DNA from: an uncultured Microbacterium sp.
Lineage (GTDB): Bacteria > Actinomycetota > Actinomycetes > Actinomycetales > Microbacteriaceae
Direction of reading: 5' to 3'
Length of the DNA stretch: 40,838 nucleotides
NCBI GenBank assembly: GCA_913774845.1
Contig: CAJYJO010000052.1
Coordinates: 1 to 40,838, forward strand
A model generated the notes under the pieces. The model saw only the letters and a list, made by a program, of their open reading frames with translations. It did not search any database and was not told the DNA's origin. Made by a program: the position numbers and the translations under genes. Positions 9,161 to 16,543 of the stretch are shown one piece after another (position 1 is the first letter of the stretch; every line of letters starts with the position of its first letter).

Positions 9161-9766
9161 GTGGAGAGACCGACACTGCCTCCCCGCCGGCCGGTGGCAT
9201 CCGAGGCTCCGAAGGCCAGCAGGAAGACGCCGAGGCCTCCGGCACGACCCGCTCGACCGACGGGTCGACCGACGGCTTCCGAGCGCCGCGTCGATGTGCG
9301 CGAGTGGCTCGGCCGCGTGCGGATCTCGGGCTTCGTCGTCATCATGCTGGGTCTCGTCGTGCTCGGCGCGTTCGTCCTGGTGCCGACGGTGGGGACCTAC
9401 ATGGACCAGCGCCAGCAGATCCAGGCGTTGCGCAGCGCCGTCGAGTTGAGCCAGTCGCAGGTCGCCGATCTGCAGGCGCAGCGCGAACGGTGGTCCGACC
9501 CCGCCTACATCCGCACGCAGGCGCGCGAACGTCTCGGATACACCTTCCCGGGCGAGGTCGTCTACCTGATCGACAACGACCTTCCTGCGTCCGCGACGCC
9601 GCAGGAGCAGGATGCCGTCAGCGGAGACGTCGGTCAGACCCGCACCGACTGGATGGCCCAGCTCGTCCGGTCGGTCGCCGCCTCCGGTGCCGCGCAGGTC
9701 GCGGTGCCCGAGGTCACCGTCGGCGTTCCCGACCCGACCCCGCCGACCGAGACCCCCGCGGGCTGA
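9161..9766 (+). CDS. septum formation initiator, FtsB/DivIC family
   Basis: Bitopic cell-division protein expected in the FtsB-FtsL-FtsQ (DivIC-FtsL-DivIB) subcomplex of the divisome. Of 201 residues, the first 50 are basic and proline-rich and cytoplasmic. A single membrane helix spans about 56-78. A heptad-type coiled coil covers about 80-112. The DivIC signature WSDPAYIRTQARERLGY is at 111-127, followed by PGEVVYLID. The extended N- and C-terminal tails are typical of actinobacterial homologues and longer than E. coli FtsB. The position just after eno is conserved (Rv1024 in M. tuberculosis; ftsB after eno in proteobacteria differs only in partners). GTG start with a GGAAGGG site. Confidence 0.9.
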   Translation: MERPTLPPRRPVASEAPKASRKTPRPPARPARPTGRPTASERRVDVREWLGRVRISGFVVIMLGLVVLGAFVLVPTVGTYMDQRQQIQALRSAVELSQSQVADLQAQRERWSDPAYIRTQARERLGYTFPGEVVYLIDNDLPASATPQEQDAVSGDVGQTRTDWMAQLVRSVAASGAAQVAVPEVTVGVPDPTPPTETPAG

Positions 9767-9846
9767 GGCTCTCGACACGGACGGCCGCGGGCCCACGCCG
9801 GTGCGGTGTGCCGCCCGCCCGCCCGCGGGCCGGGGGAGACGGCGGG

Positions 9847-9852
9847 TACCCT
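9847..9852 (+). promoter_or_regulatory. -10 element of leaderless DUF501 gene
   Basis: TACCCT lies 7 nt before the ATG at 9860, which has no ribosome binding site of its own. Confidence 0.45.
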
Positions 9853-9859
9853 GGAGGCG

Positions 9860-10378
9860 ATGACTACCGCAGCGCTTCCTCCCGCCTCCGATGCCGATCT
9901 GGCCGTCCTGCAGGCCCAGCTCGGCCGAGTGCCGCGCGGGGTCGTGGGGATCGCGGCGCGCTGCGTGTGCGGGAACCCCACCGTGGTGGCCACCTCTCCG
10001 CGCCTCGACGACGGGAGCCCCTTCCCGACGTTCTATTACCTCACGCACCCCGGGGCCACGGCCGCGATGTCGCAGCTCGAGGCGGGACACGTCATGAAGG
10101 AGTTCGCCGACGAGCTCGCGGAAGACGTCGACCTTCAGGCCCGGTATCAGGCCGCGCACGAGGCATACCTGCGTGACCGCGCGGTCTACGGGGAGCCCGA
10201 GGAGATCGCCGGTATCTCCGCCGGGGGCATGCCCACCCGCGTGAAGTGCCTCCACGCCCTGGCCGGCCACGCCCTGGCTGCGGGCCCCGGGGTGAACCCG
10301 ATCGGTGACCGCGCCCTCGAGCGCGGCACCTGGTCGCCGGAGCGGTGCGTGTGCGAGAGCCCCGGGACCGGCGGATGA
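9860..10378 (+). CDS. DUF501 domain-containing protein
   Basis: Cytoplasmic protein of 172 residues belonging to the DUF501 family found next to divIC and eno across actinobacteria (Rv1025 in M. tuberculosis). Recognisable elements are the Cys pairs RCVCGNP, TFYYLTHP, GMPTRVKCLHALAGHALAAGPGVNPIGD and the C-terminal ERCVCE. The spaced cysteines and histidines suggest metal binding, which is inference only. The function is unknown; in related genomes it precedes a Ppx/GppA phosphatase gene, which is replaced here by a subtilase. The stop codon overlaps the ATG of that next gene (ATGA), implying translational coupling. Confidence 0.9.
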   Translation: MTTAALPPASDADLAVLQAQLGRVPRGVVGIAARCVCGNPTVVATSPRLDDGSPFPTFYYLTHPGATAAMSQLEAGHVMKEFADELAEDVDLQARYQAAHEAYLRDRAVYGEPEEIAGISAGGMPTRVKCLHALAGHALAAGPGVNPIGDRALERGTWSPERCVCESPGTGG

Positions 10379-11736
10379 GGCGCGTCGTCGCCGCCGTGGC
10401 ATCCGTCATCCTCGTGACGGTGCTGACCGGCGCGACGGCGGCCCCCACTGTGGCGCTTTCGAGCGCCGCACCTCAGACGGGCGCACCGCAAGCGCCCGCG
10501 AACCCGGTACCGGAAGACCCCACCGACTCGATCCGGGCGGCGGAGTACTGGCTCGGGCAGTACGGCGTGCGGGAGGCCTGGAAGACCACGCGCGGCGCCG
10601 GCCAGAAGATCGCGATCATCGACACCGGCATCGGACGCGGCCCGACCGAGTTCACCGGTGCCGTCGCCGGCGGCATCGATGTGTCGGGGGTCGGTTCGTC
10701 CGACGGGCGCAGCCCGGTCGGGGCGGTGGATGCCAATCACGGCAGCTGGGTCGCCTCGCTCGCGGCCGCCCGCGGCACCGGCAACGGTCGCGGGATGATC
10801 GGTGTCGCCCCCGAGGCGGAGCTGCTGTCCATCTCGGTGGGATTCGGGGCGACGACCTCCAAGCCCTTCACCGAGCAGATCGCCGAGGCGATGACGTGGG
10901 CGGTCGACAACGGCGCGACGGTCATCAATCTCTCGCTCACGACCAACACCCTCGACTGGGACACGAGCTGGGACACCGCCTTCGAGTACGCCTTCGACCA
11001 CGACGTGGTCGTCGTCGTCGCTGCCGGTAACCGCGGCAGCGGCACTGACCGCGTCGGCGCGCCCGCCACGATTCCGGGCGTCCTGGCCGTCGGCGGAGTC
11101 AACCCCGCCGGCACGGCGAGCAACGACGCCTCGACGCAGGGCATCACGATCGGGATATCCGCGCCCAGTGAGCGCCTCATCGGCGTCTCGGCGGACGGCT
11201 CGCTCGTGCAGTGGAACGGCACGAGCGGCGCCGCGCCGATCGTCGCCGGGATCGCCGCGCTCGTGCGCGCCGCGCACCCCGATCTCGACGCGAACAACGT
11301 CCTCAACCGGCTGATCCGCACGGCGAAGCCCGCCGCGGGCGCCGCCTCGACCCCCGACAAGCTGTACGGGTACGGACTGGTGGATGCCGCCGGCGCGGTG
11401 TCGGCGCAGGTGCCGACCGTGACGGAGAATCCGCTCGGCAGCCTCAAGGAATGGATTCGTCTGTACCGCCGGGCGAACGCCGAGCCGACGCCCGAGCCCA
11501 CCTCGACCCCGGTCGCGATCCCGCCGCTGCCGCCGGTCCCGCACGCGCCGGAGGCCGGTTCGCCTCTGCTGCCGTCACGCGATAGCGTGCTCTACGGGTC
11601 GCTGCCGCTCGGTGGGGCGACGCTGGCCGCTATAATGATTGCGCTCGGCGTCAGTGCAGCTGCCCGGCGAATCCGACAGGCACGCATCTCCCGCGAGCCG
11701 AGCCGCACCACAAACGAGGAGTCCCTCCCATCGTGA
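10375..11736 (+). CDS. subtilisin-like (S8) serine protease, mycosin-like
   Basis: Secreted, membrane-tethered serine protease of 453 residues. It has a signal peptide (about 1-23) and the catalytic triad Asp83 (IAIIDTG), His122 (NHGSWVAS) and Ser284 (NGTSGAAPIVAG), with oxyanion Asn219 (VAAGN). A proline-rich linker (about 370-400) is followed by a C-terminal helix (about 408-428) and a basic cytoplasmic tail. This is the layout of MycP mycosins of type VII secretion, but no Esx, EccB/C/D or WXG100 gene is near, so a type VII role is not supported by context. The start ATG overlaps the DUF501 stop. The 3' end overlaps ndh by 4 nt and contains a perfect TATAAT (11631-11636) that is probably the ndh promoter. 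Confidence 0.88.
   Translation: MRRVVAAVASVILVTVLTGATAAPTVALSSAAPQTGAPQAPANPVPEDPTDSIRAAEYWLGQYGVREAWKTTRGAGQKIAIIDTGIGRGPTEFTGAVAGGIDVSGVGSSDGRSPVGAVDANHGSWVASLAAARGTGNGRGMIGVAPEAELLSISVGFGATTSKPFTEQIAEAMTWAVDNGATVINLSLTTNTLDWDTSWDTAFEYAFDHDVVVVVAAGNRGSGTDRVGAPATIPGVLAVGGVNPAGTASNDASTQGITIGISAPSERLIGVSADGSLVQWNGTSGAAPIVAGIAALVRAAHPDLDANNVLNRLIRTAKPAAGAASTPDKLYGYGLVDAAGAVSAQVPTVTENPLGSLKEWIRLYRRANAEPTPEPTSTPVAIPPLPPVPHAPEAGSPLLPSRDSVLYGSLPLGGATLAAIMIALGVSAAARRIRQARISREPSRTTNEESLPS
11631..11636 (+). promoter_or_regulatory. consensus -10 (TATAAT) inside the protease gene, probably for ndh
   Basis: TATAAT is rare in such GC-rich DNA. It is encoded by rare codons (ATA, ATG, ATT) in the C-terminal membrane helix of the subtilase, 97 nt before the ndh start. 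No matching -35 was found. Confidence 0.5.
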
Positions 11737-13133
11737 GCAACACCGTGCCTAAAATCCTCATCGTCGGTGGGGGTTACGCAGGCTTCTACACCGCTTGGAA
11801 GCTCGAGAAGCTCCTCGGCCGCAACGAGGCCGAGGTCACGCTCGTCGACCCGCTGCCGTACATGACGTACCAGCCGTTCCTCCCCGAGGTCGCGGCCGGC
11901 GAGATCGAGCCCCGCCACGTCGTCGTCGGGCTGCGTCGCCACCTCAAGCGCACCACCGTCATCGCCGGCAAGGTCACGGGCATCTCGCACGCCACCAAGA
12001 CCGCCACGATCACCCCGATCGCGGGCGACGAGTCGTTCGAGCAGGGCTACGACCAGATCGTCGTGACCGCCGGCGCCGTCTCGCGCACGTTCCCCATCCC
12101 GGGGATCGCCGACAACGCCATCGGCCTCAAGACCATCGAAGAGGCCGTCGCCATCCGCGACCGTCTGACGTCGAACTTCGACAAGGCGTCGGTGCTGCCC
12201 GCCGGTCCCGAGCGCGACCGCCTGCTCACCGTGGTGGTCGTCGGTGGTGGCTTCGCCGGTATCGAGGTTTTCGCCGAGCTGCGCGCCTACGCGTCGTCGC
12301 TGCTGAAGTTCTACCCGTCGCTGGCCTTCGAGGACACCCACTTCCACCTCATCGAGGCGATGGGTCGCATCATGCCCGAGGTCTCGCAGAAGACCAGCGA
12401 GTGGGTTCTGGCCGACCTCGCCAAGAAGGGTGCGTTCGTGCACCTCGACACGCAGGTCAAGGGCGCCGTCGACGGCGTCGTCGAGCTGTCGACCGGCGAG
12501 AACCTCCCGACCGACCTCATCATCTGGACCGCGGGCGTCATGGCCAACCCCACGGTGGTCCGCGGCAGCGACCTGCCCGTCGAGGAACGCGGCCGCATCC
12601 GCACCCGCCCCGACCTGCGCGTCGGCACCGACGAGGAGATCGTCGAGGGCGCCTGGGCCGCCGGTGACGTCTCGGCGGTTCCCGACCTGTCCGGTGGTGG
12701 CGTGGGCGGTTTCTGCGTCCCCAACGCTCAGCACGCGGTGCGCCAGGGCAAGCTCATGGCCAAGAACCTCGTGGCCGTGCTCCGGGGCGAGAAGCCCAAG
12801 GAGTACAACCACAAGAACTTGGGTGCCGTCGCCGGTCTCGGTCTGTACAACGGCGCGTTCCAATCGGGCAACATCGCCCTGACCGGTCTGATCGCCTGGT
12901 TCGCGCACCGCGGCTACCACGGTCTCGCCATGCCCACGTGGGAGCGCAAGTTCCGCGTGATCGGCGACTGGATGCAGAACTTCCTCCACGGTCGCGAGGT
13001 CGTCACCCTCGAGGCCGTCCAGAAGCCCCGCGCCGCGTTCGAGGAGTTCGCCGCCCGTCCGCGTCCGGCCGCCCCGGCCGCTGACGCCCCGGCTCCGGCC
13101 GAGAAGAAGGCCGAGCCCGTCGCGGCGAAGTAA
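11733..13133 (+). CDS. ndh: type II NADH dehydrogenase (NAD(P)/FAD-dependent oxidoreductase)
   Basis: Single-subunit, non-proton-pumping NADH:quinone oxidoreductase of 466 residues that feeds electrons into the menaquinone pool at the inner face of the membrane. The FAD-binding dinucleotide fold is at the N-terminus (KILIVGGGYAGFYTAW) and the NADH-binding fold near residue 165 (VVVVGGGFAGIEVFAEL). Further FAD contacts are AAGDVSAVPDLSGGG and FCVPNAQHAVRQGK. The C-terminal part has amphipathic segments for membrane attachment and then a low-complexity Ala/Pro/Lys tail. GTG start with a GAGGAG site, overlapping the protease stop (GTGA). It is probably also transcribed from a TATAAT inside the protease gene. 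A strong terminator follows. Confidence 0.93.
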   Translation: MSNTVPKILIVGGGYAGFYTAWKLEKLLGRNEAEVTLVDPLPYMTYQPFLPEVAAGEIEPRHVVVGLRRHLKRTTVIAGKVTGISHATKTATITPIAGDESFEQGYDQIVVTAGAVSRTFPIPGIADNAIGLKTIEEAVAIRDRLTSNFDKASVLPAGPERDRLLTVVVVGGGFAGIEVFAELRAYASSLLKFYPSLAFEDTHFHLIEAMGRIMPEVSQKTSEWVLADLAKKGAFVHLDTQVKGAVDGVVELSTGENLPTDLIIWTAGVMANPTVVRGSDLPVEERGRIRTRPDLRVGTDEEIVEGAWAAGDVSAVPDLSGGGVGGFCVPNAQHAVRQGKLMAKNLVAVLRGEKPKEYNHKNLGAVAGLGLYNGAFQSGNIALTGLIAWFAHRGYHGLAMPTWERKFRVIGDWMQNFLHGREVVTLEAVQKPRAAFEEFAARPRPAAPAADAPAPAEKKAEPVAAK

Positions 13134-13146
13134 CGCGTCTCGATTC

Positions 13147-13182
13147 GAAGACCCCCGCGCCCACCAGGGTGCGGGGGTCTTC
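13147..13182 (+). terminator. ndh intrinsic terminator
   Basis: GAAGACCCCCGC (13147-13158) and GCGGGGGTCTTC (13171-13182) form a perfect 12-bp stem with a 12-nt loop shortly after the ndh stop. Confidence 0.85.
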
Positions 13183-13246
13183 GCGTGTCCCGTACCGAGC
13201 CTCATGAGGGAACGGGACGCGCCCCGCGATACGGTTGGGGGTACGG

Positions 13247-13322
13247 GCCCCCGTAGCCCAATGGCAGAGGCAGGCGACTTAAAATCGCTTCAGTGTGGGT
13301 TCGAGTCCCACCGGGGGTACCA
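13247..13322 (+). tRNA. tRNA with anticodon UAA (Leu), short variable loop, CCA encoded
   Basis: A full cloverleaf can be drawn. The acceptor stem is GCCCCCG/CGGGGGT (13247-13253 / 13312-13318), with a G-U closing pair, then discriminator A and CCA (13320-13322). The D stem is GCC/GGC. The anticodon stem is GGCGA/TCGCT with loop CTTAAAA, anticodon UAA at 13280-13282. The T stem is GTGGG/CCCAC with loop TTCGAGT. The anticodon reads UUA (leucine), but the variable region is only 5 nt (13290-13294), not the long class II arm of ordinary tRNA-Leu. I noticed no TTA codon in the chromosomal genes of this window. Confidence 0.9.
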
Positions 13323-13392
13323 CCACCGCCGCACCGCATGCGCATCGCCTGGGAGTCGGTCCCGCCGCCCATGACGGGGATCGCGCCGCCGT

Positions 13393-13398
13393 TACACT
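13393..13398 (+). promoter_or_regulatory. -10 element of lemA
   Basis: TACACT lies 35 nt before the lemA ATG, downstream of the tRNA. It would give a leader of about 25-30 nt. Confidence 0.4.
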
Positions 13399-13432
13399 GA
13401 AGGGCAATCTCTCGAACGGAGTGTGGGGACTT

Positions 13433-14002
13433 ATGTGGGAGTGGCTCGTACCGGTCATCGTGATCGTCGGCATCCTGGTGATCGCGGGCATCTACCTGTG
13501 GGCCACCTATAACGCGCTGGTGGCGCTCAACGTACGCGTCGACGAGGCGTGGAGCGACATCACCGTGCAGCTCAAGCGACGCGCCGACCTGCTGCCCAAC
13601 CTCATCGAGACGGTGAAGGGCTATGCGGCGCACGAGAAGGCCGTCTTCGAGAACGTCACACGTGCGCGCGCCGAGACCCTTTCGGCGCAGAGCCCCGCTG
13701 AGGCGGGCGTCGCCGAGGGGCACATGCAGCAGGCCTTGAAATCGCTGTTCGCGGTGGCCGAGGCCTACCCGCAGTTGCAGGCCAGCCAGAACTTCCTGCA
13801 GCTGCAGCACTCGATCGTCGACACCGAAGACAAGATCCAGGCGTCGCGCCGCTTCTACAACGGCGGTGTGCGCGAGCTGAACACCAAGATCAAGGTGTTC
13901 CCCAACAACCTGTTCGCTCGGCAGCTCGGCTTCCACGAACGCGAGTTCTTCGAGGTCATCGACGGCGCCGCGATCTCCGAACCGCCTCGCGTGCAGTTCT
14001 GA
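13433..14002 (+). CDS. lemA: LemA family membrane protein
   Basis: Membrane-anchored protein of 189 residues with one N-terminal helix (about 5-27) and a long helical, mostly coiled domain. LemA hallmarks are YNALVALNVRVDEAWSDI, VQLKRRADLLPNLIETVKGYA, HEKAVFENVTRAR, LFAVAEAYPQLQASQNF, LQLQHSIVDTEDKIQASRRFYNG and NTKIKVFPNNLFARQLGF. The ATG at 13433 places the helix at the very N-terminus; the longer in-phase start overlaps the tRNA and is rejected. The exact role is unknown; LemA proteins are conserved and sometimes pair with M48 peptidases or TPM-domain proteins, neither of which is adjacent here. A strong bidirectional terminator follows. Confidence 0.93.
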   Translation: MWEWLVPVIVIVGILVIAGIYLWATYNALVALNVRVDEAWSDITVQLKRRADLLPNLIETVKGYAAHEKAVFENVTRARAETLSAQSPAEAGVAEGHMQQALKSLFAVAEAYPQLQASQNFLQLQHSIVDTEDKIQASRRFYNGGVRELNTKIKVFPNNLFARQLGFHEREFFEVIDGAAISEPPRVQF

Positions 14003-14007
14003 CCTCC

Positions 14008-14039
14008 CGCGCCCCCTCCGCTCCGGCGGAGGGGGCGCG
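14008..14039. terminator. bidirectional terminator between lemA and alkX-like gene
   Basis: A perfect 13-bp stem (14008-14020 / 14027-14039) with loop CTCCGG contains the run CCCCCTCC/GGAGGGGG. It sits between two converging genes and can serve both. Confidence 0.8.
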
Positions 14040-14040
14040 T

Positions 14041-15282
14041 TCAGTTCCGGCGACCGTCGGGGTGGTCGTGGCGTTCGGCGCGCAGCGCGCCGGCGAGGTC
14101 TTCCGCCGCGTCGCCCCACCGCGACACCGTGACGCGCTCGAGCCCCTGCCAGCGCGCTGCCGCAAGCAGCTCCGTGGCGACACGGTCGGCGGCATCCGTC
14201 GGTGCGCCCGGCTCCCACCATGCCGACTGCACGCGCAGGGCGCTGGAGGCGCGGTCGGCCTTGAGATCGGCCCGGCCCACCACATCGTCCCCGACGAGGA
14301 GGGGGAGCGAGTAATAACCGAACCGCCGCTGCGGCGCGGGCGTGTAGATCTCGATGCGGTAATCGAAGTCGAACAGGCGCTCCGCGCGGTCGCGGAACCA
14401 CACCACGGGGTCGAACGGGGTGAGGAGGGCTGCGGCATCCACTTTTCGCGGGCGAGCCGCATCGCGGTGCAGCCACGCCTTCGCGGGGCGACCGGCCGCC
14501 TGCCACCCCTCGATCTCGACGGGGATGAGCTCGCCGGTGTCGACCAGGCGATGGATGCCGGCCATCACCGCCGGGCGGTCGCGGATGCGCCAGTAGTCGG
14601 CGAGGTCTGCTGCCGTGGCGACGCCGTAGGCCACGGAGGCGCGCCGGACGAGCTCGGCGATGGCCTCGGCGCGCGGGACCGTCGTCTCGAGGGCCGAAGC
14701 CGGAAGCACCTGGGACGCCAGCGCGTACCGCCGCTCGAAACCGCGGCGCCCCGCGATGGCGACCTCGCCGAACAGCCAGAGTCGTTCCAGGCCGTTCTTG
14801 ACGTCGTCCCACCCCCACCACGGCCCGCGCGAGCCGCTGCGGGCATCGTGGTCGATCTCGGCCGGGCGCAACGGACCGCGGTCGGCCAACTCGTCGCGCA
14901 ACCACTGCAGGAGGGGCTCGTTGGCCTGCGCCCACGCGTCGTGGCCGTACTTGGCGCGGAGGTCGTCGCGGCGGAACTGCAGCAGCGGCCAGTCGTCGAC
15001 GGAGACGAGGGATGCCACGTGCGCCCAGGACTCGACCCACTTCGGTCGACGCGAAAAGGCGAGTCGGTCGAGCAAGGCGGTGTCGTACGCCCCGAGGCGG
15101 GCGAAGAGTGGCATGTAGTGCGAGCGGGAGAAGACGTTGACCGAGTCGATCTGGAGAATGCGCATGCGCTGCAGGGTGGCCGCGATCTGACGCGTGCCAA
15201 CCGTCTCGGGACGCGGACGGGCGAACCCCTGGGCGGCCAGCGCGACACGGCGAGCATCGGCGCGGCGGAGCGTCATGGTCAT
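14041..15282 (-). CDS. winged-helix DNA glycosylase, AlkX/YcaQ family (HTH_42)
   Basis: Predicted DNA repair glycosylase of 413 residues, close to the 410 of E. coli YcaQ (AlkX), which unhooks interstrand crosslinks and removes alkylated bases. The catalytic QxD motif is at Gln44-Asp46 (ILQIDSVNVFSRSHYMPLFARLG). Further family blocks are RRPKWVESWAHVASL, PLRPAEID, GWDDVKNGLERLWLFGEVAIAGRRGFERRY and LLTPFDPVVWFRDRAERLFDFDYRIEIYTPAPQRRFGYYSLPLLVGDDVVGRADLKADR near the C-terminus. The ATG at 15282 is 7 nt from a TACGGT -10 on this strand, so the gene is probably leaderless; an ATG two codons later is possible. It is divergent from the AI-2E gene with 70 bp between starts. Confidence 0.88.
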   Translation of the reverse strand: MTMTLRRADARRVALAAQGFARPRPETVGTRQIAATLQRMRILQIDSVNVFSRSHYMPLFARLGAYDTALLDRLAFSRRPKWVESWAHVASLVSVDDWPLLQFRRDDLRAKYGHDAWAQANEPLLQWLRDELADRGPLRPAEIDHDARSGSRGPWWGWDDVKNGLERLWLFGEVAIAGRRGFERRYALASQVLPASALETTVPRAEAIAELVRRASVAYGVATAADLADYWRIRDRPAVMAGIHRLVDTGELIPVEIEGWQAAGRPAKAWLHRDAARPRKVDAAALLTPFDPVVWFRDRAERLFDFDYRIEIYTPAPQRRFGYYSLPLLVGDDVVGRADLKADRASSALRVQSAWWEPGAPTDAADRVATELLAAARWQGLERVTVSRWGDAAEDLAGALRAERHDHPDGRRN

Positions 15283-15289
15283 GGGTTTC

Positions 15290-15295
15290 ACCGTA
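15290..15295 (-). promoter_or_regulatory. -10 element of leaderless alkX-like gene
   Basis: Read on the minus strand this is TACGGT, 7 nt before the ATG at 15282. Confidence 0.45.
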
Positions 15296-15340
15296 TCGAC
15301 CCCCTCCGACATCCCGGCCGACGACGGGGGAGCGCGGCGG

Positions 15341-15346
15341 TAGGCT
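15341..15346 (+). promoter_or_regulatory. -10 element of leaderless AI-2E transporter gene
   Basis: TAGGCT lies 6 nt before the ATG at 15353. There is no ribosome binding site, so the transcript is probably leaderless. Confidence 0.55.
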
Positions 15347-15352
15347 GACGGG

Positions 15353-16543
15353 ATGAGCGGAACCGATCCCACGCTGCGCGGATCGTTCCTCGACGCCCTC
15401 AAGCGGCGCACCGTCTCGAGCGACCTCGAGCCCCCGATCCCGCAGGCCCTCCGCCAGGCCACCGCATACGCGTGGCGGCTGCTCGTGATCGCTGCAGCCC
15501 TCGCGGTCGTGATCTTCGTCGTCATCCAGCTGAAGCTCCTCGTCATCCCGCTCCTGGTGGCGATTCTGCTGAGCGCGCTGGTGTGGCCGGCGTTCTCTTT
15601 CCTCCTCCGACGCCGCTGGCCCCGGTGGCTCGCGATCGTGGTCACCGTGCTCGGAACGATCGCGATCATCTCGGGGCTTCTCTGGGTAGCCGTGTGGCAG
15701 ATCACCCGCGAGTTCGGATCGGTGCGGTCGCGGACCGAGGACTCCGTGCGCCAGCTGCGGGCGTACCTCATCGAGGGGCCACTGCATCTCAGCGCGCAGC
15801 AGATCGACGACGGGCTGCGCCAGGCCGGCACGTTCCTGCAGCAGCAGGGGGAAGTGATCTGGACGGGCGCGCTCACCATCGGCTCGACGATCGGCCATGT
15901 CGCCACCGGACTGCTCCTGACGCTGTTCATCCTGCTGTGCCTGCTGGCCGACGGAGGCCGCATCTGGCGGTGGACGACGCGCCTCTTCCCGCGCGCGGCG
16001 CGACCCGCAGTCGACGGTGCCGGTCGTGCCGGCTGGCGCACGATCAAGAGCTATGCACGCACGCAGTTGCTGGTGGCCACGATCGATGCGATCGGCATCG
16101 GCCTCGGGGCCTTCCTGCTCGGTGTCCCGCTGTCCATCCCGATCGGTGTGCTGGTCTTCCTCGGCGCCTTCATCCCGTTCGTCGGAGCGGTCGCGACGGG
16201 CGCCCTCGCCGTCTTCATCGCTCTCGTCTACAACGGTCCGCTCGTCGCCCTGTTCATGCTCATCGTCGTCCTCGGCGTGCAGCAGTTCGAGAGCCACGTC
16301 CTGCACCCCCTTCTCATGGGCACGGCCGTCAAGGTCCACCCGCTCGCCGTCGTCCTCGTGGTCGCCGGCGGCGCGATGATCGGCGGCATCGCCGGCGCCC
16401 TGTTCGCGGTGCCGCTCGCCGCCTTCGTCAACGTGGTCGCCGTCTACCTGAGCACGAAGGCGTGGAAGCACGACGGTGAGGCTTTGGCATCCCCGGATCT
16501 GATCTGGCGGACCGTCCCGCGCGAGCGCGGAAGGAGATCATGA
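15353..16543 (+). CDS. AI-2E family transporter (YdiK/PerM type)
   Basis: Integral membrane protein of 396 residues with about eight hydrophobic segments, arranged as in the AI-2E/UPF0118 family. There are paired helices at about 40-60 and 62-80, a third near 95-120, a long soluble stretch and then a cluster of five helices. Family signatures are IPIGVLVFLGAFIPFVGAVATGALAVFIAL and QQFESHVLHPLLMGTAVKVHPLAVVLVV. Members export diverse small molecules, and some are sodium/proton antiporters; the name does not prove AI-2 transport. M. tuberculosis Rv1101c is a likely counterpart. The stop codon overlaps the ATG of the threonine dehydratase gene, suggesting co-translation. Confidence 0.92.
   Translation: MSGTDPTLRGSFLDALKRRTVSSDLEPPIPQALRQATAYAWRLLVIAAALAVVIFVVIQLKLLVIPLLVAILLSALVWPAFSFLLRRRWPRWLAIVVTVLGTIAIISGLLWVAVWQITREFGSVRSRTEDSVRQLRAYLIEGPLHLSAQQIDDGLRQAGTFLQQQGEVIWTGALTIGSTIGHVATGLLLTLFILLCLLADGGRIWRWTTRLFPRAARPAVDGAGRAGWRTIKSYARTQLLVATIDAIGIGLGAFLLGVPLSIPIGVLVFLGAFIPFVGAVATGALAVFIALVYNGPLVALFMLIVVLGVQQFESHVLHPLLMGTAVKVHPLAVVLVVAGGAMIGGIAGALFAVPLAAFVNVVAVYLSTKAWKHDGEALASPDLIWRTVPRERGRRS

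Noticed and set aside
13295-13432. Longer LemA starting at an in-phase codon at 13295
   Set aside because: It would overlap the tRNA T arm and acceptor end, and it puts 46 unrelated residues before the membrane anchor.
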